Positions 60,337-64,000 of a DNA stretch of 64,000 nucleotides are shown one piece after another. Both the position numbers and the translations under genes were made by a program. This DNA comes from Betaproteobacteria bacterium (GTDB taxonomy: Bacteria > Pseudomonadota > Gammaproteobacteria > Burkholderiales > Casimicrobiaceae), in contig JADJWJ010000014.1 in assembly GCA_016716425.1 (NCBI GenBank), forward strand, positions 70,327-134,326, given 5' to 3'. Below the pieces are notes generated by a model. That model worked only from the letters and a program-made list of their open reading frames with translations, searched no databases and was not told where the DNA came from. The first letter of the stretch is position 1. Each line of letters opens with the position of its first letter.

Positions 60337-60508
60337 GCGCGCGGCCTTAACACCCGGCGGTGGCCCGCCCGCGGGGCGCATCGGGTGCAGCGAACCCAAT
60401 CGCGCGCACGCTGTCAGCCACCGGCGGCCGGCGGCGCGACGAGCATGCGGGCCGCCCCACCGCGGGCCGTCGGCGATCCGGCCAGGCGCCGCGACGGCGT
60501 CCCGGCGC

Positions 60509-60799
60509 TCAGCGGCCTCCCATGCGCAGCGTGCCGCCCTCCTGCCGCGGCTTGCCCGCCGCGAACGTGGTCCACGTCTGCGTGCCCCGGGTCGCCACGG
60601 CGCGCAGGCCGTCGCGGGGGATGCTGCGCGAGACGAACATGGTCCCGACGAGCTGCGGATTGAAGACATGCGAGTACTGCAGGTAGACCTCGTCGGACAG
60701 GCCGGGCACGGGCACGCCCACCACGATCTGGCCGGCGGTGAACTGCGTCCCCTGCCCGAACTGCACCGGGCTGTTGATCTTGTCGACCGACGCGCGCAC
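60509..60799 (-). CDS. Unrecognised ORF fragment, probably 5'-truncated (96 aa)
   Basis: The 96-residue frame has the strong third-position GC bias of real genes here and a sensible composition (VQFGQGTQFTAGQIVVGV, EVYLQYSHVFNPQLVGT, TRGTQTWTTFAAGKPRQEGG). The only start is GTG at 60799, without a ribosome site, and the frame continues open upstream into sequence that on the other strand encodes the adjacent gene. It therefore looks like the 3' part of a larger gene cut off near 60805. I do not recognise the family. Confidence 0.45.
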   Translation of the reverse strand: MRASVDKINSPVQFGQGTQFTAGQIVVGVPVPGLSDEVYLQYSHVFNPQLVGTMFVSRSIPRDGLRAVATRGTQTWTTFAAGKPRQEGGTLRMGGR

Positions 60800-61070
60800 G
60801 AACTGGATCCGCGAGGGCCAACGCGAAATCGCGCGCGAGCGCTGGGAGACGCGGCGCGAGGTTCGACGCGAGTTGCGTCACGGGCGGTGGGACCGCGACC
60901 GCGACCGCACCGGCGAGATCATCGCCGGCGTCGCGCTGGGCGCGGTCATCGTCGCGATCACGCGCGGCGTGGCGCCGCCCCCGCCGGCGGCCGACCTCTG
61001 CTGGTACTGGTCCGATTCCAACCTGGAGCTGGGCTACTGGGATCGCTGCGGCGGCTACGCCGGCTTCTGA
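60738..61070 (+). CDS. Small membrane-anchor-like protein, probably 5'-truncated
   Basis: The C-terminal ~85 residues look genuine: an Arg-rich helix (REIARERWETRREVRRELRHGRW), a hydrophobic segment (IIAGVALGAVIVAITRGV), then PPPP and DLCWYWSDSNLELGYWDRC, a pattern common in small exported proteins. Homologues of this type normally begin with a signal peptide. Here the only start is GTG at 60738 with no ribosome site, and the first ~22 residues are antisense to the fragment on the other strand. The true 5' end is probably lost at about 60805. Confidence 0.5.
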   Translation: MNCVPCPNCTGLLILSTDARTNWIREGQREIARERWETRREVRRELRHGRWDRDRDRTGEIIAGVALGAVIVAITRGVAPPPPAADLCWYWSDSNLELGYWDRCGGYAGF

Positions 61071-61130
61071 GCAGCACGCCCCGCGGCCGGGTCGGCGACC
61101 GGACGCCGGGCCGATCGCCCGGCGCCGCGC

Positions 61131-62716
61131 TCACAGGTCGAGCGCGAGCTCCGGCGTGGCCGCGCGCGAGACGCAGATGCACATGAGCCCGGCGCGGTCG
61201 CGCTCGGCCGCCGTGAGTGCGCGGTCGCGGTGCTCGGGCGTGCCGGCCAGCACCTTGGTCGCGCAGGTGCCGCAGGTGCCGTTGCGGCACGAAGCGGGCA
61301 CGGTCACGCCGATCTCCTCCACCGCTTCGAGAATGGTCTGGTCCGGCCGCACGTCGACGCGCCGGCTGGAACGGGTCAGCTCCACCGCGATCGGCGCGTC
61401 GGTGTCGCGCCGCCCCGGCACGAAGCGCTCGCAGCGCACGCGGGCGGCGGCACCGTGGCGGGCGGCCGCCGCGTGCACCGCGTCGATCAGCCGGGACGGG
61501 CCGCAGACGTAGACGACGGCGTCCGCCGGCGCCGCGCGCAGCACCGCCTCCACGTCGAGTCGCGGACCCGTTTCGGCGAAGTAGGTCGACAGCCGCGGCC
61601 CGAGCTCGCGCGCGATCTCGCCGGCCCACGCCGTCTCGCGCGCGCTGCGCGCCGCGTAGTGCAGCGCGAAGCGCGTGCCCCGTGCGCGCAGCGCGTGCGC
61701 CATCGCGCGGATCGGCGTGATGCCGATGCCGCCGGCGATCAGCACTGCGGGCCGCGCGTCCTCGTGCAGCGGGAAGTCGTTGCCGGGCGGCGCGACGTCG
61801 ATCCGCAGCCCGACCGTGTAGTGCCGGTGCACGGCCTCCGAGCCGCCGCTGCCCCGCGCCTCGCGCAGTACGGCGATCTCCACGCGTCGCGCCGCGCCGG
61901 GTCGGACGCGATCGAGTAGCGGCGCGTGGCCACACGGCCATCGGCCAGCGGCACCGGCACGTCGAGGTGCGCGCCGGCCGCGATCGGCGGCAGCTCCCCA
62001 CCGTCGGCCGCGCGCAGCGTGTAGGCGCGAATACGCGGCGTCAGCTGCGCGACGCCGCTGACCGAGAGCGCCAGCGGCCCGTCCCCGAGCACGCCCGGTA
62101 CCGCACCCTCCGCGCGCAGCCGGTCGGCCTCGGCGCGCAGCCGCGCGACTTCGCCGCGCAGGTCCGCCGTCGCCGCGTCGACCTCGGCCTCGGTGTAGCG
62201 CGGCGTGATGTGCTGCGGGCAGTTCCAGTCGAAGGCCTCGACGGTGATGACGACGGCGCGCTCGATCCGCGCCCGGTACGACGGCACCTCGAGGCGCTCG
62301 ATCAGCGTCGGGTCGTCGCGCGCATCCACCAGCCGCGCGCGGCCCCAGATCTTCAGCCGCTGCCGTTGCCGGTAGTCCATCAGGATGAGCGCGATGCGGC
62401 CGTCACCCGCGAGGTTGCCGGCGCTGACGTACTGCACGTTGCCGCGGAAGTCGGCGTAGCCGACCGTCGTCGCGTCGAGCACCTTGAGGAAGCCGGCCGG
62501 CCCGCCGCGGAACTGCACGTAGGGCCAGCCGGTCGTGCCGACCGTGGCCTGGTAGAAGCCGTCGCGTGCGGCGATGAAGTCGGACTCCCGGCCGCTCAGC
62601 GCGACACCGCGGTCCTCGATCGCGTCGAACGCCGCGTAGTGGTGGCGGCTGCCCATTTTCGTCTGGAATGCGCGCACACCGGGCGTGAACGCGATGTCGG
62701 CAAAGCTGCGGGCCAT
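61131..62716 (-). pseudogene. Fused FMN-binding / FAD oxidoreductase / 2Fe-2S ferredoxin protein, one-base frameshift
   Basis: The ATG at 62716 opens a pyridoxamine-phosphate-oxidase-like split barrel (residues ~1-190, MGSRHHYAAFD...YVQFRGGPAGFLKVLD). An FNR-type FAD/NAD module follows (ATRRYSIASDPARRDAW, then IAGGIGITPIRAMAHAL) and a C-terminal plant-type 2Fe-2S domain (CRNGTCGTC...MCICVS). Between DAW and EIAVLREARG the frame shifts at 61878-61882. Adding one G (TGGAG to TGGGAG on the coding strand) restores a 528-residue protein, and the total length then divides by three. It is in an operon after the AhpD-like gene. Confidence 0.85.
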
Positions 62717-62792
62717 GGTCGTCTCGTCGGGGAAGCGGTGGCGGGGCCGGCCCGGCGCAGCGCGCCGGGCCGGTGCGGGCGACACGCGTGAA

Positions 62793-63353
62793 TCACGCAG
62801 CCGCGTCCAGCGATGCGCCCATCAGCTCGACCTTCGGGAAGTCGATCTCGACGCGCGTGGCCTTGCCGAGCAGGTTGGTGAAGATGTTGAGCGCGACGAT
62901 CGCGATCACCTCGACGATCTCCCCGTCGGACAGCCCGGCCGCGCGCGCGGCGTCGAACTCGGCGGTCGTGACCTCGCCGAGGTTGGCGTTCAGCGCCGCG
63001 GCGAAGGCGACCGCGCCGGCGGCCTTCGCGTCCGCCGACGTGCCGCGGCGGTTGCGCTGCATCTCGTCGTTGGACAGGCCGGCGTGGCGGCCGATCGCCG
63101 TGTGCGCCGAGACGCAGTACTGGCAGCCGTTGCCTTCGGCGACCGCGAGCGCGATGCGCTCCTGCGTCGCCTTGTCGACGGCGAACCCGCCGGCCGCGCC
63201 GTACAGGCCGAGGAAGCCTTCGAGCGCCTTCGGCGAGTTCGCCAGCACGCGGATGAAGTTGGGGGTGACGCCCAACTGCGCCTGCACGGCGGACAGCAGC
63301 GTGGCAGCGGCGCCGGTGGCGGTCTTCGGATCGATGACGGGAACGCGGGCCAT
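62793..63353 (-). CDS. Carboxymuconolactone decarboxylase / AhpD-like family protein
   Basis: A 186-residue, all-helical protein of the CMD superfamily. EGNGCQYCVSAHTAIG (residues ~72-87) holds the peroxidase-type CxxC with the following His, so a thiol-based (alkyl)hydroperoxidase activity is likely. AAGGAGA precedes the ATG at 63353. It is the first gene of a two-gene operon with the fused flavin/FeS protein, divergent from a LysR regulator 153 bp away. Such LysR-CMD pairs usually respond to oxidative or electrophilic stress. Confidence 0.9.
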   Translation of the reverse strand: MARVPVIDPKTATGAAATLLSAVQAQLGVTPNFIRVLANSPKALEGFLGLYGAAGGFAVDKATQERIALAVAEGNGCQYCVSAHTAIGRHAGLSNDEMQRNRRGTSADAKAAGAVAFAAALNANLGEVTTAEFDAARAAGLSDGEIVEVIAIVALNIFTNLLGKATRVEIDFPKVELMGASLDAAA

Positions 63354-63471
63354 GGTGTATCTCCTTTCGGGTTCGGTGAGGGCTGTGGGTTTGCCGGCGG
63401 CGCGAACGCCGCGGACAGGGCGCACTGTGCGCGCGGCCGGCGCCCGGATCGATGGGGCGGAGCACAGATGA

Positions 63472-63500
63472 TTGCTGCAATTGCTGCAGCAATCGATAAT
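63472..63500 (+). promoter_or_regulatory. Promoter and palindrome upstream of the right-hand LysR gene
   Basis: TTGCTG (63472-63477), 17 bp, GATAAT (63495-63500). Between them is the perfect 14-bp palindrome ATTGCTGCAGCAAT (63480-63493), preceded by a direct repeat of ATTGCTGCA. The site suits LysR autoregulation and control of the divergent operon. The start of transcription would coincide with the ATG at 63507. Confidence 0.55.
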
Positions 63501-63506
63501 GCGCGG

Positions 63507-64000
63507 ATGGACAAGTTGAGGGCGATGGCCGCCTTCGTGCGCATCGTCGATGCCGGCAGCCTGACGGCGGCAGCCGACACGCTCGACGTGTCGCAGCCGT
63601 CGATGGTGCGGACGCTGGCGGCGCTGGAGGAGGCGGTGGGCGTGCGGCTGATCAACCGCACCACGCGCCGGATGGCGCTCACGGACGAAGGCCGCGAGTA
63701 CTACGAGCGCTGCAAGCTGGTGCTGGCCGCGGTCGACGAGGCCGAAGCGAGCCTCACGGCGCGCCGCACCGAGCCGCGCGGCCGGATGCGGATCACCTCA
63801 TCGGTGACGTTCGGCCGTGCGCTGCTGGCGCCGCTGGTGATCGACTTCATGGCTGCCCACCCGCAGCTGCGCGTCGAACTCATGCTGCTCGACCGTGTGA
63901 TCGACCTGGTCGAGGAAGGCATCGATGTCGGCGTACGGCTTGCGCATCTGCCCGATTCGTCGCTGGTGGCGGTGCCTGTGGGAGAAACGCGCCGTGTCGT
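63507..64000 (+). CDS. LysR-family regulator, cut by window edge
   Basis: The first ~164 residues are present. The winged HTH (LRAMAAFVRIVDAGSLTAAADTLDVSQPSMVRTLAALEEAVG, INRTTRRMALTDEG) covers residues ~3-62, and the start of the co-inducer domain follows (GRMRITSSVTFGRALLAPLVIDFMAAHP, VDVGVRLAHLPD type). It is divergent from the CMD/oxidoreductase operon with a palindrome in the shared gap, so it most likely controls that operon and itself. The C-terminal part lies beyond base 64000. Confidence 0.9.
   Translation, partial: MDKLRAMAAFVRIVDAGSLTAAADTLDVSQPSMVRTLAALEEAVGVRLINRTTRRMALTDEGREYYERCKLVLAAVDEAEASLTARRTEPRGRMRITSSVTFGRALLAPLVIDFMAAHPQLRVELMLLDRVIDLVEEGIDVGVRLAHLPDSSLVAVPVGETRRV

Overview
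The window is very GC-rich and gene-dense and reads as ordinary chromosome of a betaproteobacterium. This is inferred from a proteobacterial CtaA, an E. coli-type GshA, PrfC, NnrU, DUF3014 and DUF349 proteins, a PCuAC/DUF2946 copper pair and a TRAP transporter. I see no rRNA, tRNA, CRISPR, prophage or complete insertion sequence. Both ends cut genes: an ABC permease on the left and a LysR regulator on the right.

Layout. 0-5 kb: a leftward BMP-type ABC importer operon (substrate-binding protein, double ATPase, permease), an HNH nuclease and a repeat-filled gap. 5-12 kb: small hypothetical genes, an XRE regulator, a secreted sialidase-like protein, a Tat-exported beta-carbonic anhydrase and a FadH-type dienoyl-CoA reductase. 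12-20 kb: amidase, a giant DUF349 protein, an S1C/PDZ protein without its catalytic His and Asp, and a haemagglutinin-like exoprotein. 20-25 kb: pirin, azoreductase, divergent LysR regulator and a CPA2 cation/proton antiporter. 25-33 kb: ABC-F ATPase, gshA, two hydrolase/LOG-type genes, and an ABC exporter followed by a shikimate-dehydrogenase-like gene. 33-45 kb: rhomboid protease, an orphan molybdenum hydroxylase large subunit, nnrU, dinB, a universal stress protein, prfC and cell-envelope lipoproteins. 45-54 kb: a CPA antiporter, cardiolipin synthase, an RpiR regulator, menA-like prenyltransferase and ctaA. 54-64 kb: copper chaperone pair, complete dctPQM TRAP transporter, exported Pcm, a TauD-type dioxygenase, and a LysR-controlled pair made of an AhpD-like protein and a fused flavin/FeS reductase.

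The most unusual content is in repeats and reading frames. Three families of short palindromic repeats occur. One copy sits in frame inside dinB, another forms the C-terminal tail of the CoxL-like protein, and a third forms a perfect 19-bp stem between pirin and the azoreductase gene. Three otherwise intact genes (near 45.1, 54.16 and 61.88 kb) are broken by a one-base length change, at least two of them in short homopolymers, and a 20-G run lies at 47.77 kb. Together these raise the possibility of consensus errors as well as real pseudogenes.

Several regulatory sites are unusually clear: a FadR/PdhR-type operator just after the dctPQM promoter, an intrinsic terminator between dctP and dctQ, and a promoter followed at once by a terminator hairpin in front of prfC. 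I did not find a convincing new multi-gene system.
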